Position numbers and translations under genes: made by a program. The notes under the pieces are model-generated. The model saw only the letters and a program-made list of their open reading frames with translations. It did not search any database and had not been told where the DNA came from. A stretch of 64,000 nucleotides of DNA, from contig JABDCS010000005.1 of the NCBI GenBank assembly GCA_013288005.1, positions 1-64,000 on the forward strand. Reading direction: 5' to 3'. Shown here in pieces: positions 20,561-33,236 of the stretch (position 1 is the stretch's first letter; each line of letters starts with the position of its first letter). The DNA comes from Chlamydiota bacterium (GTDB taxonomy: Bacteria; Chlamydiota; Chlamydiia; Chlamydiales; Rhabdochlamydiaceae).

Positions 20561-23401
20561 ATGAGTACAAGAGTTCATAAAGACCAGCTTTCCCCTACAG
20601 CCACCAATCCTAAAATGGAATATGTAGACCACAACGACCAGGGGAAGAGAATATTTACCGCTACACATCGTTGCTTCCATGACGATCGCTCACCTCTATC
20701 GCATACCCTAAGGTTTCAAGGCAGCACATTTCGTGGCAGGGCAGGATTGGCGCCTACTACTTATCCCTCCCTGACTAGTATGATTGAGAACGTGTATGCT
20801 CAACGAGGCAACCCTCGTATCCCCTCAGCTAAAGAACGCTTTTTCATTTCCCATAGCACCACAAATCAATTTGACCTTCTAACAAGCGTTGACCTTGGGG
20901 AAGACCTGGTTAAATCCATTCAGCACCAGCAATCGGGCAGAAGGATGACACCAAGAGACATTCAAAAGCAGTTGCAAACACAACATATAACATTGAAAAA
21001 TGGTGTGCGCGGAAGATATAAAACTCAAGATGGTGTGGTCGATTTACGAAATACAATTAGTGGAAGCTGGGACCGAAAATCGCCCAATTTACAAATGGCG
21101 CGACGCATAGCTCCTGCTAAAAATGGAAAAGCTGACCCTTCTGCCCCTAGTGATTACTATACTGGGCGCCCAGAAACTTACGCTAAAGCCGAAGAAATGG
21201 CGGAAATGGTCTTCTTTGGAGAAATGGAAGTACCATCACAAAAAGATAGAAAGGGAATTTCGGTCAATCCAGACGGCAGTTACACACTTAAGATAGGCAT
21301 CAACTGCCTAGAATCCGTCTCCCCTCTTTACGGCATTGCTAATGTTGAACAAGAACAAGACTATGTAAAATCGGAGGCCGAAGCATTACGCCAACTCGAG
21401 AGAGAAAGTAAAGCATCTCCTCTTACATTCATTCATCCTATCACGAAAAAAGTTTACCGCGTTAGAGTCGAAACTGCACTGATTGAGACGCAAGTGAACG
21501 TTTTTGGAAGAGCGGAAAAAACTTTTTCGAGCCCCTCTTCAGGTAAACAACGGGCCACAGCTATCTCGCGCGAAGGGTGGGACCGTTTGAAAAATTGGGC
21601 CGACAAAGAATTAGAAAAATTGAACGTAAACCTTAAAAGCTTTGCCAAGCAGGATAGTCCTGAAGCCGAAGAAATAGGGGCTAAGATCAACCAAATTAAC
21701 ACGATTAAAAGGCTTTTAGATAAATCTCTTAGTGGTGGATTTACCGATAGGTTAGAACCTGCTAAAGAATTGCTCTGCTATTCCCTACTTATGCAACTTG
21801 TGGGTATTCCCCAGCTTATCCATTGCAAAAGCAGTACAGACCGCACAAGTTTTGGTATTATGACATCTGTCCTACGCCAATGGAAAGATCTAGGACTTGA
21901 AATCCCCGACGATATTATTTCTTTAACTGACAATAAGCTTTTCAAAGAACTATTTGCTGCGAACTGGACCTCTTGCCACGCTGTTACCCGTAACGCACGT
22001 AGTCCTCATGGAACCCTCACACATGGTGGAAAAGAAGTTGTACTCGACAACGAGGTGCTCGGTATTGCGACGAATTCCGGTATGAGCGAATGCGTCTTAC
22101 CTGCTTCTTTGTTACCGGACCGCTACCTAAAAGCTAGTGGATTTTGGCAAGAGACTTTAGTCAAACCCGTTAAAGCGGTAGCCAACTTCATGGCCTCCGT
22201 CTGGCAATCCGGTTTCTTAGGCAAAATAGGAGCAGTACTCTTACTACCCGCTTTAGCCCTTAGTGTTTTTTCGCCTCTTTATGCTTACGCAGCCCGGTTC
22301 GCTGTGACGCTAGCAGACGTCTTTCTCCCCTATGCGGATGGCGTATGTAGACGTCCAAAAAACGCGTTAGTTCGTCTTATTGCGTTTCCTTTCCAGCTGG
22401 TCTACACCATTGCTTATCGCTGTATCTTTGAACACTTTAAGGCCGATAGCTCTTTCTGGTATGGGACAAGAAAACCCCCTAAAAATCGCCTTGCTCGATT
22501 TGTATTTAGCTTTCTCTCGATGCCCTTTGCTTTAGCTTGGCGTCTTGTGATTAATCCCCTTCTTTTATTCCGTATGATGCCCGATAAAGTCATCGATACC
22601 GACAAAGAGTTCATTAAAAACCGACGCCTCATCAAATCGAAGAGTGGTCATCAAGCTAAGTTTGAAGAAGCTGGAAAAGCCGTTCCCTCTAAGGCCCGCT
22701 CAGCAACGGAATACAACGAACTCTTTATCAAACGCTTCATGAATCCCATAAGGCCTGCACGTGTTAAAATTGATGGCGATCTTGTCGATGAAACCATGAG
22801 CGCGGACAGCACTTTTAAAAATAGTGTTGGTGAGCCTGACCAAGATAAGATAGAGGCTCAATTTAATAAAGATATCGAAAGAGGCTCTCCATTCATTATT
22901 GATGGAAAAAAATTCAAAACTAATGCTGTCGAAATCTTAGCGTATCTACAGAGTCGTGCTGTTGATAAACATGGGAGATTTGATCAAACAAAATATTTGC
23001 GCTGTCTCGTTATGTGTTCGCAAGCAGCAACCGGGACTGTCTACACGCATACGGCGAACCTTCTTCAGGAAGACATGTCAAGCGGCATGCATGCTGATGC
23101 AGAAAACCGTATTAGAGTTGTCGAGCAACCCAACAGACCGGGCCGCCCGAAAATCACATTCTCCATTTCGACAGAGGGAGAATGGTCATTAGAAGCAATG
23201 AGCACATACCATTTAGTCCGTGGTGAGACTACAAGAGCACGTATACACGCACAATTAGACTCAAAAATCTCTGTCAATTTAGAAAGTGGAAAAGCAGATA
23301 TTACATGGGAAGTGCAAAAAGGCGCCAACGGCAAACCTTTATTTATACCGTTTAAAGAAGTTGAAGCAGAAGAATTCGTTGAAGAACAAGAGTCTATATA
23401 A
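20561..23401 (+). CDS. Putative phosphoinositide phosphatase with hydrophobic domain
   Basis: 946 residues. Residues 421-430 read HCKSSTDRTS, a CX5R P-loop with C422 and R428 in the CKSxxDRT form seen in SopB/IpgD effectors and inositol polyphosphate 4-phosphatases. It sits after a helix LCYSLLMQLVGIPQLI and before FGIMTSVLRQW, as in those enzymes. From about residue 546 to 700 lie three or four long hydrophobic segments able to insert in membranes. No Sec signal is present. The N-terminal 400 residues and the C-terminal 250 residues are unrecognised. It most resembles a type III effector that acts on host or inclusion membranes; this is inference from the motif and from chlamydial context. 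Ends at a strong hairpin. Confidence 0.6.
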   Translation: MSTRVHKDQLSPTATNPKMEYVDHNDQGKRIFTATHRCFHDDRSPLSHTLRFQGSTFRGRAGLAPTTYPSLTSMIENVYAQRGNPRIPSAKERFFISHSTTNQFDLLTSVDLGEDLVKSIQHQQSGRRMTPRDIQKQLQTQHITLKNGVRGRYKTQDGVVDLRNTISGSWDRKSPNLQMARRIAPAKNGKADPSAPSDYYTGRPETYAKAEEMAEMVFFGEMEVPSQKDRKGISVNPDGSYTLKIGINCLESVSPLYGIANVEQEQDYVKSEAEALRQLERESKASPLTFIHPITKKVYRVRVETALIETQVNVFGRAEKTFSSPSSGKQRATAISREGWDRLKNWADKELEKLNVNLKSFAKQDSPEAEEIGAKINQINTIKRLLDKSLSGGFTDRLEPAKELLCYSLLMQLVGIPQLIHCKSSTDRTSFGIMTSVLRQWKDLGLEIPDDIISLTDNKLFKELFAANWTSCHAVTRNARSPHGTLTHGGKEVVLDNEVLGIATNSGMSECVLPASLLPDRYLKASGFWQETLVKPVKAVANFMASVWQSGFLGKIGAVLLLPALALSVFSPLYAYAARFAVTLADVFLPYADGVCRRPKNALVRLIAFPFQLVYTIAYRCIFEHFKADSSFWYGTRKPPKNRLARFVFSFLSMPFALAWRLVINPLLLFRMMPDKVIDTDKEFIKNRRLIKSKSGHQAKFEEAGKAVPSKARSATEYNELFIKRFMNPIRPARVKIDGDLVDETMSADSTFKNSVGEPDQDKIEAQFNKDIERGSPFIIDGKKFKTNAVEILAYLQSRAVDKHGRFDQTKYLRCLVMCSQAATGTVYTHTANLLQEDMSSGMHADAENRIRVVEQPNRPGRPKITFSISTEGEWSLEAMSTYHLVRGETTRARIHAQLDSKISVNLESGKADITWEVQKGANGKPLFIPFKEVEAEEFVEEQESI

Positions 23402-23444
23402 CGCTAAAGCTTTCTGCTCCGTAATTAAAGTTCTTATCTTTCAA

Positions 23445-23485
23445 AACAATAGACCCTGTACTCATTGAGCACAGGGTCTATTGTT
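23445..23485 (+). terminator. Strong hairpin after the phosphatase-like gene
   Basis: A perfect 15-bp stem (23445-23459 with 23471-23485) with an 11-base loop lies 43 bases after the stop codon. The following bases are T/G-rich rather than a clean T-run, so termination is likely but not certain. Confidence 0.7.
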
Positions 23486-23570
23486 GTATAATTCCAAATA
23501 TATTTTCAATTTGAGTTTATAATATTAGAATGTTATAATTTATTGTAATTAATTTATAAAATGGTTAAAA

Positions 23571-24473
23571 ATGTCAGCACTAACAATCTATGCCCCTCTT
23601 TCAAGGATAGCATTAAGCTCCCCTGCAGAAAGGGGGGATCTTCAATCTACAAGGAGAACCCGTTCTCCAGGCACTCTTCCGTATGCTCTTATACACAAGA
23701 TTTCTGAGTTTCTGCCTTTAGAAAATACAGCTAGTTTTTCAGGTACAGAAAGAAACACGAGGGCAGCTTTAAGAAGTTCAGTCGCTTTTAGGCAGCGTGA
23801 ACAGGATCGTATATCTAGATATAAAACAGAATTTGGAGCATCCAGAAGGGAAGTTTCAATCTCGTTTGCAGGTGAGGTAACTTTTTCCAGAGATATACCA
23901 CTTACAAGGACGGCAAGGAAGGCCTATTGCCTATTTGCGATGGCAGTAATGGCTTATCTACTACTTTCTCTACTGATTTCTAGTAGTATCGCGTTAGCAG
24001 GAGCTCCTGTGCCAGCTCTGATTGTTATGAGTATATTGGCCATTCCTATTGTAGGAATAGGGACAAAGCTTTTTGAATCATGGTGTATTTACAGAGAAAA
24101 CCTCTTACACTTAATGCAGACTCCCCCTACTTCCTTATCCTTTGCTCAATGCGCCTATCTGTATGCAGAAAATCAAAAAAAACTCTTGAATGTACACGAT
24201 GTTCAAGCAAGGCAAGATGACGACCACATTACCGAACGTTTATTAACAAAAATTTGTAATATCCTTGATGCATCCCCTACATTCATTATGCCTACCCATG
24301 TTGTCGATACCGTGTCCCGTATAATAGATAGAATGTTAGATCAGAAACAACACTGGTGTGCAGGCGCACGCATTCGCAATCCCCAAATTCGGGAACAGAT
24401 TTGCAGCGATTTACGCACCAAGCTCTATCTGAATCCTCGTTTTAGGGAGCTTGTGCGATTACCCGCTCTCTAA
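23571..24473 (+). CDS. Second F-box-like protein with hydrophobic hairpin
   Basis: 300 residues. Residues about 35-70 read LPYALIHKISEFLPLENTAS followed by RNTRAALRSS, an F-box-like pattern. Two membrane-length hydrophobic segments follow at about 119-142 and 147-167, separated by a tight Gly/Pro turn, the bilobed layout of Inc proteins. The C-terminal 130 residues are soluble and charged. Architecture matches the gene at 6091 though overall identity is low. It follows the phosphatase-like gene on the same strand and may share its expression window. Membrane and ubiquitin-ligase roles are inferred. Confidence 0.55.
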   Translation: MSALTIYAPLSRIALSSPAERGDLQSTRRTRSPGTLPYALIHKISEFLPLENTASFSGTERNTRAALRSSVAFRQREQDRISRYKTEFGASRREVSISFAGEVTFSRDIPLTRTARKAYCLFAMAVMAYLLLSLLISSSIALAGAPVPALIVMSILAIPIVGIGTKLFESWCIYRENLLHLMQTPPTSLSFAQCAYLYAENQKKLLNVHDVQARQDDDHITERLLTKICNILDASPTFIMPTHVVDTVSRIIDRMLDQKQHWCAGARIRNPQIREQICSDLRTKLYLNPRFRELVRLPAL

Positions 24474-24492
24474 GAGGGCATATATTCACTAG

Positions 24493-24520
24493 AGAGGCCC
24501 CAAATTGGGTCCCCTTTTTC
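24493..24520 (+). terminator. Weak terminator after F-box-like gene
   Basis: A GC-rich imperfect hairpin (ggcccc with gggtcc, one mismatch) about 20 bases after the stop is followed by cccctttttcttt. Suitable for ending plus-strand transcription before the rRNA operon, which is read in the opposite direction. Confidence 0.5.
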
Positions 24521-24575
24521 TTTGTCCTGACAATAAGCAAAAAAATATTTAGAAAATTCGTAAATAAATCCAGAC

Positions 24576-24605
24576 AAAAAAAAGGCCCTAACAAATGTTA
24601 GGGCC
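24576..24605 (-). terminator. rRNA operon terminator
   Basis: A perfect 9-bp stem (24584-24592 with 24597-24605), tetraloop aaat, followed on the minus strand by eight T residues (24583-24576). It lies ten bases beyond the 3' end of 5S rRNA and is a textbook Rho-independent terminator. Confidence 0.92.
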
Positions 24606-24615
24606 TGAAGAAAAA

Positions 24616-24729
24616 CTTGGCAGCTACCTACTCTTCCGTACTCTTGTGTACAGTACCATCGGCGACGAAGGGCTTGACTTCTGAGTTCGGGATGGGATCA
24701 GGTATTTCCCCTTCTCTATGGCTACCAAG
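24616..24729 (-). rRNA. rrf: 5S ribosomal RNA
   Basis: About 114 bases. The ends (ttggtagccatagag and gtagctgccaag on the minus strand) are complementary and form helix I; the internal gaactcagaagtcaag and ccgatggtac regions are conserved 5S features. It follows 23S in the operon. End positions are accurate to a few bases. Confidence 0.9.
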
Positions 24730-24770
24730 AAAAAATATGTGTAACTTTCAGAAAGAGTCCTCAAAATCTA

Positions 24771-24799
24771 TTCACTACAAGAAAACGACGCTTGAGGAG
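24771..24799 (-). ncRNA. Pre-23S processing stem, 3' arm
   Basis: These 29 bases, between 23S and 5S, are complementary over about 26 positions to 27949-27977 in the 16S-23S spacer. In the transcript the two would form a long helix enclosing 23S rRNA, the usual RNase III-type processing stem. Confidence 0.8.
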
Positions 24800-24902
24800 T
24801 TTTCTTCACACCCTTAGGTGCTTCGTAAAACTCTGCTTCATTTCACAGACATCATGGACTCAACTCCTATATCTAGGCGTTGGGCCGATGCTGTAAAAAA
24901 AA

Positions 24903-27850
<2,948 letters not shown>

Positions 27851-28266
27851 ATATGTAATCTTTACACTGTTACTATGAGCTTCGCCTTACTAAACACTAT
27901 CTCATCTCTGAGATAGCATCCTTACACCTAATTTTGTATGAAGTCTATCTCCTCAAGCGCCGTTTTCTTACAGTGAAATTATGTTTACCACTATTTTACT
28001 TACTTGCGCTTGCATCAGTTTTACCTGATGCAACAAAGAATATTGATTGAGAGCCTTGCCACGCTTTCTTTTACTTAAAATGCCCTTGTTAGAGCATCTT
28101 TGAGTGAAAGAGGTTGCGAAGCAAGACCCTCTTCTTTTTTTTGAGGATCTCTTTTCCGATTGTCAAGATAAGTTGTTGTTGTATGGACAACAGAAGGGAA
28201 GTAATGTACTCGTAAAGCTTGCTCAACCTAAGATCATCTGTCTAAACAGGTGATCTTTCGTCCTTA
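27851..28266 (-). other. 16S-23S internal transcribed spacer without tRNA
   Basis: 416 bases with no tRNA gene, as is usual in Chlamydiae. It contains the 5' arm of the 23S processing stem (27949-27977), the 3' arm of the 16S processing stem (28089-28106), a hairpin ctatctc/gagatag near 27900, and a 9-bp hairpin ttgcatcag/ctgatgcaa near 28011-28034. Confidence 0.85.
28089..28106 (-). ncRNA. Pre-16S processing stem, 3' arm
   Basis: The 18 bases are complementary, apart from one bulge and one mismatch, to 29853-29871 upstream of 16S rRNA. The two would bracket the 16S precursor in the transcript. Confidence 0.65.
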
Positions 28267-29817
<1,551 letters not shown>

Positions 29818-30211
29818 AAGAAAATCTTTGATAATTTGAGCTATAACGAAAACACTCAAAGTGCTCTCTAAAAAATTACAGGCGACAAGATGATTTCTCA
29901 TCTTGTTCGCACAAGCTTTACTTGTACATTACTTCTCTTCTATTGTCCAAACAGCTCGCTAAGTCTTTCCTTAGCTCTTCTCTTTCAAACTCTTCGCTCT
30001 TTCAGCTTGTCGTTTGAAGGAAGCAATAACATACAAAACCTTACGCATTTTCCGCAAACACTTTTAAGAAATTTTCTTTTTTCCTCTAGAAATGTGAGTC
30101 GAATTGCAAAGATTTGACAAATTTTTATTTAAAAAATTTAAATATATATGTTAAGCATAGCTCAACTCTTTGCATATTTTACGCATAGAGTACTTAACCA
30201 AGGAGCTTTCC
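29818..30211 (-). promoter_or_regulatory. rRNA leader and divergent promoter region
   Basis: 394 bases without a gene. Bases 29853-29871 form the 5' arm of the 16S processing stem and 29887-29906 form a small hairpin (gatgattt/ctcatctt region). The rRNA promoter must lie towards the right; a TTGAGC box followed after 17 bases by TTTAAA is seen on the minus strand around 30164-30136, but it is weak. The right edge holds the plus-strand promoter of the next gene. Confidence 0.45.
30114..30142 (+). promoter_or_regulatory. Candidate promoter of the 30212 gene
   Basis: A consensus -35 TTGACA (30114-30119) is followed after 17 bases by TTTAAA (30137-30142) or slightly later TAAATA in an AT-only stretch. 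It is placed 70-100 bases upstream of the start codon. The -10 choice is ambiguous. Confidence 0.5.
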
Positions 30212-31342
30212 ATGTCAACTACAGTACCAGGGGTAAAAACCCCAGATGATGCGCAATACACTTACGCAAAATTGCAAGCTCAATACGAGGTCCTATCTAA
30301 GGCTTTGGATACAGATAATACAGCTGTTGAACAACGAGGAAAAGCTGTAGAACAAAGAAGCAACGATCTCTATACAGGATCTGTAAAACCCCTTCCAAGT
30401 CACGATGCTTTAGTCAGTGAATATGAAGCTGCTCATACTTTTTTCCTAAACTTTCAAAAGATAGAAATTAATCACAAGGCGCAAGCTCAAGCGTTTTTAG
30501 GTGATCTAGATAAAGGAATACAAAATTTAAGAGGTCTGCATGAGGCTGACATTGCGCCTCTTGCTTACTTCGAACGAGCTGATTCTGAGCTCTATAAGCA
30601 AATGCAAAAGACAAAAGAGATAACTAGCGAACATTTCCGAGAAATGCAGGGCTGGCAAAGTGCTCTTCCTAAACTTAATGCTGATTTGAATGCGAAATTG
30701 ATTTGCTACGGCACTACACTTACTTGGTTCAATTCTATTGTCGCTAACAAAGGCGTTCCGCCTTCGAATTTATCAAGTGCAGCAACATGGTTATACTCCA
30801 AAGTATGGGATCCAGCTTCTCTAGTAAGACCGGTAGTCGCCCCGACTGCAGCAACAAGCAGCAGCTCATCTAGCTCATCCTCAACAGCTGCCCCAGCTGC
30901 AGAGTCAGAGAAAAGCAAAGTTTCTACTACAGTAGCAACAGCTGCCCCAGCAGCAGAGTCAGAAAAAAGCAAAGCCCCTACTACAGTAGCTACAGCTGCA
31001 GCATCTGCAACTCCGCCTGCAACTGCTTCAAGCGAACCAACACCTAATGCTCCAGCTGCTGCTGCACCTGCTGCACCTATTGCAACTGCTACAACTGCTG
31101 CTCCAGCAGCGCCTGTTGCAACTGCTGCTCCTGAAAGCAGTGGCTTGATAAGAGGAGTATTGTCTGCTTTAACTGGAGGAAGAACTCCTAAGCCACCGAC
31201 AACTCCTCCCCCTGCTCTGGAAGGTCAACAAAAAACCGACCCAACAGCAGCTATAGTGCTACCCGGACACCCAAAAGGGTCTTCGTTAGCTACTGTGCAA
31301 GAAGAAGGCCAGGAATTAGTAGGAGCTTCGGCCCAAGCTTAA
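30212..31342 (+). CDS. Low-complexity Ala/Pro/Thr-rich protein with coiled coil
   Basis: 376 residues from MSTTVPGVKTPDD, chosen because AAGGAG lies six bases upstream; an earlier Met at 30170 has no such site. The first 200 residues are helical and charged with coiled-coil character. The C-terminal part begins with a run of nine serines, then two 18-residue repeats (TAAPAAESEKSK...) and long Ala/Pro/Thr stretches, ending in a more ordinary tail. No signal peptide or membrane segment. Not recognised; composition resembles secreted or surface proteins of amoeba symbionts. Well delimited by a promoter-like sequence and a strong terminator. Confidence 0.75.
   Translation: MSTTVPGVKTPDDAQYTYAKLQAQYEVLSKALDTDNTAVEQRGKAVEQRSNDLYTGSVKPLPSHDALVSEYEAAHTFFLNFQKIEINHKAQAQAFLGDLDKGIQNLRGLHEADIAPLAYFERADSELYKQMQKTKEITSEHFREMQGWQSALPKLNADLNAKLICYGTTLTWFNSIVANKGVPPSNLSSAATWLYSKVWDPASLVRPVVAPTAATSSSSSSSSSTAAPAAESEKSKVSTTVATAAPAAESEKSKAPTTVATAAASATPPATASSEPTPNAPAAAAPAAPIATATTAAPAAPVATAAPESSGLIRGVLSALTGGRTPKPPTTPPPALEGQQKTDPTAAIVLPGHPKGSSLATVQEEGQELVGASAQA
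30883..30990 (+). repeat. 54-bp tandem repeat, two copies
   Basis: Two near-identical 54-base units (starting at 30883 and 30937) encode TAAPAAESEKSKVSTTVA and its variant TAAPAAESEKSKAPTTVA. The repeat is in frame and probably expands and contracts by slippage. Confidence 0.85.
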
Positions 31343-31377
31343 TATTGGGAAAAACCAAAACTGAATAATCCGCTATT

Positions 31378-31417
31378 AACCTGTCCTAGATCATGTGTTT
31401 AGGACAGGTTTTTTTTT
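31378..31417 (+). terminator. Rho-independent terminator
   Basis: An 11-bp stem (31378-31388 with 31400-31410) is followed by a run of T residues to 31417. It lies 36 bases after the stop of the low-complexity gene. Confidence 0.92.
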
Positions 31418-31449
31418 AACTTTAAACCACTCTTCCTCATGAGAACTTG

Positions 31450-32058
31450 TCACTCATTCGCTTGATCGCTAAAACCATACTGCATGTAGCGATGAAATTG
31501 TTCGATAGCCATGTTACATTCCAGAACATTCACACGTCTTTGAAATAACCGATCTGACAAAGTACGCGAAGAATGATCGATGATAATATTTCGCACCTGC
31601 CTTTCCGAAAGACCTCGTGCATTTGCAATACGAGTAGCCTGAAGAAGAGCATTTTTTAAGCTAATCTCAGGATCAAGTCCACTCCCTGATGTCGTCACAG
31701 CATCGATGGGTATAAGTATTTCCGCAGGTACTTTATTGACATGTCTATAGTCTACGGCCCGCTGTGCTAACTCCTCTTTAAAAGTCAGGGAAGCAGGAGA
31801 GAGGGTACTTCCTGCAGAAGCAGCGGCATTATAAAAAGCAGCGGAAGGTCTTGAAGTAAGGTAGGACTCTTCCGTAAATGATTGGGCGATCCACTCCGAT
31901 CCTCTTTTTTGATTATCAAAAATGAGAAAACTTCCTTGTGATGTATAAGGGAAAAAGAAATTCCCGATCACCATCATGAAAAAAGGATATAGCCCTCCTA
32001 ATAAAACTGTTCCTCCTAAAGCAATACCGAAGGATCGCCATAAAACTGTCATGGTCAA
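31450..32058 (-). CDS. kdpC: Potassium-transporting ATPase subunit C
   Basis: 202 residues. One N-terminal membrane helix (GIALGGTVLLGGLYPFFMMV) anchors a periplasmic domain. Family motifs are intact: YLTSRPSAAFYNAAASAGST, VTTSGSGLDPEIS, ATRIANARGL and RVNVLECN. KdpC assists K+ uptake by the KdpFABC complex. The start overlaps the stop of kdpB by four bases. That kdpC is well conserved next to a degenerate kdpB is notable. Confidence 0.92.
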   Translation of the reverse strand: MTMTVLWRSFGIALGGTVLLGGLYPFFMMVIGNFFFPYTSQGSFLIFDNQKRGSEWIAQSFTEESYLTSRPSAAFYNAAASAGSTLSPASLTFKEELAQRAVDYRHVNKVPAEILIPIDAVTTSGSGLDPEISLKNALLQATRIANARGLSERQVRNIIIDHSSRTLSDRLFQRRVNVLECNMAIEQFHRYMQYGFSDQANE

Positions 32059-33236
32059 AATCCCCTCAAAAGCATGGAAATCGTTTTAATTCCAATTACC
32101 GTAATCATCAGGCCGCTGGTCAACCATAAAAAAGCATTAGCAGCCATACTTGTAAAAACACGCCTAGCCTCTAGACGACCTATAAGAGGCACAAGAAAAA
32201 AGGTTAACAAAAGATTGTATAGAATTGCTGAGGACAAGGCGATTAAGGGAGTAGACAAGTGGAGAACATCTAATTTTTTCATCGCGGGGTAAAAAGGAAT
32301 CAAGAGCGACGGAAAAAGGAGAATCGATCGTGCAGCAACACTTGTTAAAAGAAAAATACTTAGAGCGCCTTCTTGACGTAATTCTTTTCGACCCTCACCT
32401 ATACGTTGCGCAATGGACTTAAGCTCTTTATCTCCTTTAACAACGAATCCCTTGTTCTCATGATTTTCTATAAGATCTTCCTTGCTTTCTCTAGAAATTT
32501 CTGCGACATACTCATCGCAACCGACTTGCTTAGCAATGGATGACAGGGCCAGTTTGCTATCGCAGCCGATCACTACCGTTTTGACCTCGATATTGCGGAG
32601 ATGATTGCACAGAGAAATTGCTGCTGCATCTACGTATTGACGAATAGCTATTACGCCAATGATTCTCTCGTCTTTAGCAATAAGAATTGGCGTACTTCCC
32701 TGCCTCGCAATCATTGTGTCGGCACTTTCAAGATCATGGGGCATCGTGTCAGCCACTAACCTTTCCATATAGCTTCGCGATCCTTTTTGATAAAGATGCC
32801 CTGCTATTCTTACACCTTCCCTCACTGATTGCGCAGTTAAAGACTCTTTTTTTATGCGCTCAACTAGGGATGGGAAGGCTTTCTCAACATACTGCAAGAT
32901 GACTCGACTTTCTTGATCATGATGTAGAGAGGCAGCTAAATAGGCCGCCTTGGCCAGCTCCTCACGCGAAACCGGAACAGCGGGTATAATCTCCTGAACT
33001 TCGCTTTTTGCTATAATGGAGGCTTTATCAATAATGAGCCTATCGGTATTGGCCACCTCTATACTGGACTCCGCTGAAGAAAAACGAATGAGAGGTAGAG
33101 GAAGCAGAGCAAAAAAGAGGGCCATAAGCCAAAAAAAAGGAAGAGAAGAGTAAAAACTCAGTGATAAGATAACCCCACCCAAAAGAAATGCAATTCCTCT
33201 GGCACTCGGAATAAATCTCATCAGGCCTTTCCCCAA
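32055..33236 (-). CDS. kdpB: Shortened KdpB-like pseudo-ATPase subunit
   Basis: 393 residues against about 680 in normal KdpB. It can be followed along KdpB from the third membrane helix onward (IARQGSTPILIA, IGVIAIRQYV, TAQSVREG, YQKGS), but catalytic parts are gone: there is no TM1-2 and no actuator domain with TGES, DKTGTIT is DKASII (D70 kept), TGDN is GCDS, and the GDGxNDAPAL loop with about 45 residues is deleted. The last three membrane helices are kept. The frame is unbroken and overlaps kdpA by 16 bases and kdpC by four. ATP-driven transport by this subunit is not credible; it may be a structural partner of KdpA or a gene in decay. Confidence 0.8.
   Translation of the reverse strand: MGKGLMRFIPSARGIAFLLGGVILSLSFYSSLPFFWLMALFFALLPLPLIRFSSAESSIEVANTDRLIIDKASIIAKSEVQEIIPAVPVSREELAKAAYLAASLHHDQESRVILQYVEKAFPSLVERIKKESLTAQSVREGVRIAGHLYQKGSRSYMERLVADTMPHDLESADTMIARQGSTPILIAKDERIIGVIAIRQYVDAAAISLCNHLRNIEVKTVVIGCDSKLALSSIAKQVGCDEYVAEISRESKEDLIENHENKGFVVKGDKELKSIAQRIGEGRKELRQEGALSIFLLTSVAARSILLFPSLLIPFYPAMKKLDVLHLSTPLIALSSAILYNLLLTFFLVPLIGRLEARRVFTSMAANAFLWLTSGLMITVIGIKTISMLLRGF

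Noticed and set aside
27851-28266. Search for tRNA-Ile/tRNA-Ala in the rRNA spacer
   Set aside because: No T-loop (GTTCRA) or acceptor-stem pairing was seen; the hairpins present are too short, in line with tRNA-less chlamydial spacers.
32055-33236. Possibility that kdpB is full length but split by a frameshift
   Set aside because: The missing N-terminal half would have to lie between kdpA and kdpB, but these overlap by 16 bases, and kdpA itself is complete; so the shortening is real in this sequence.
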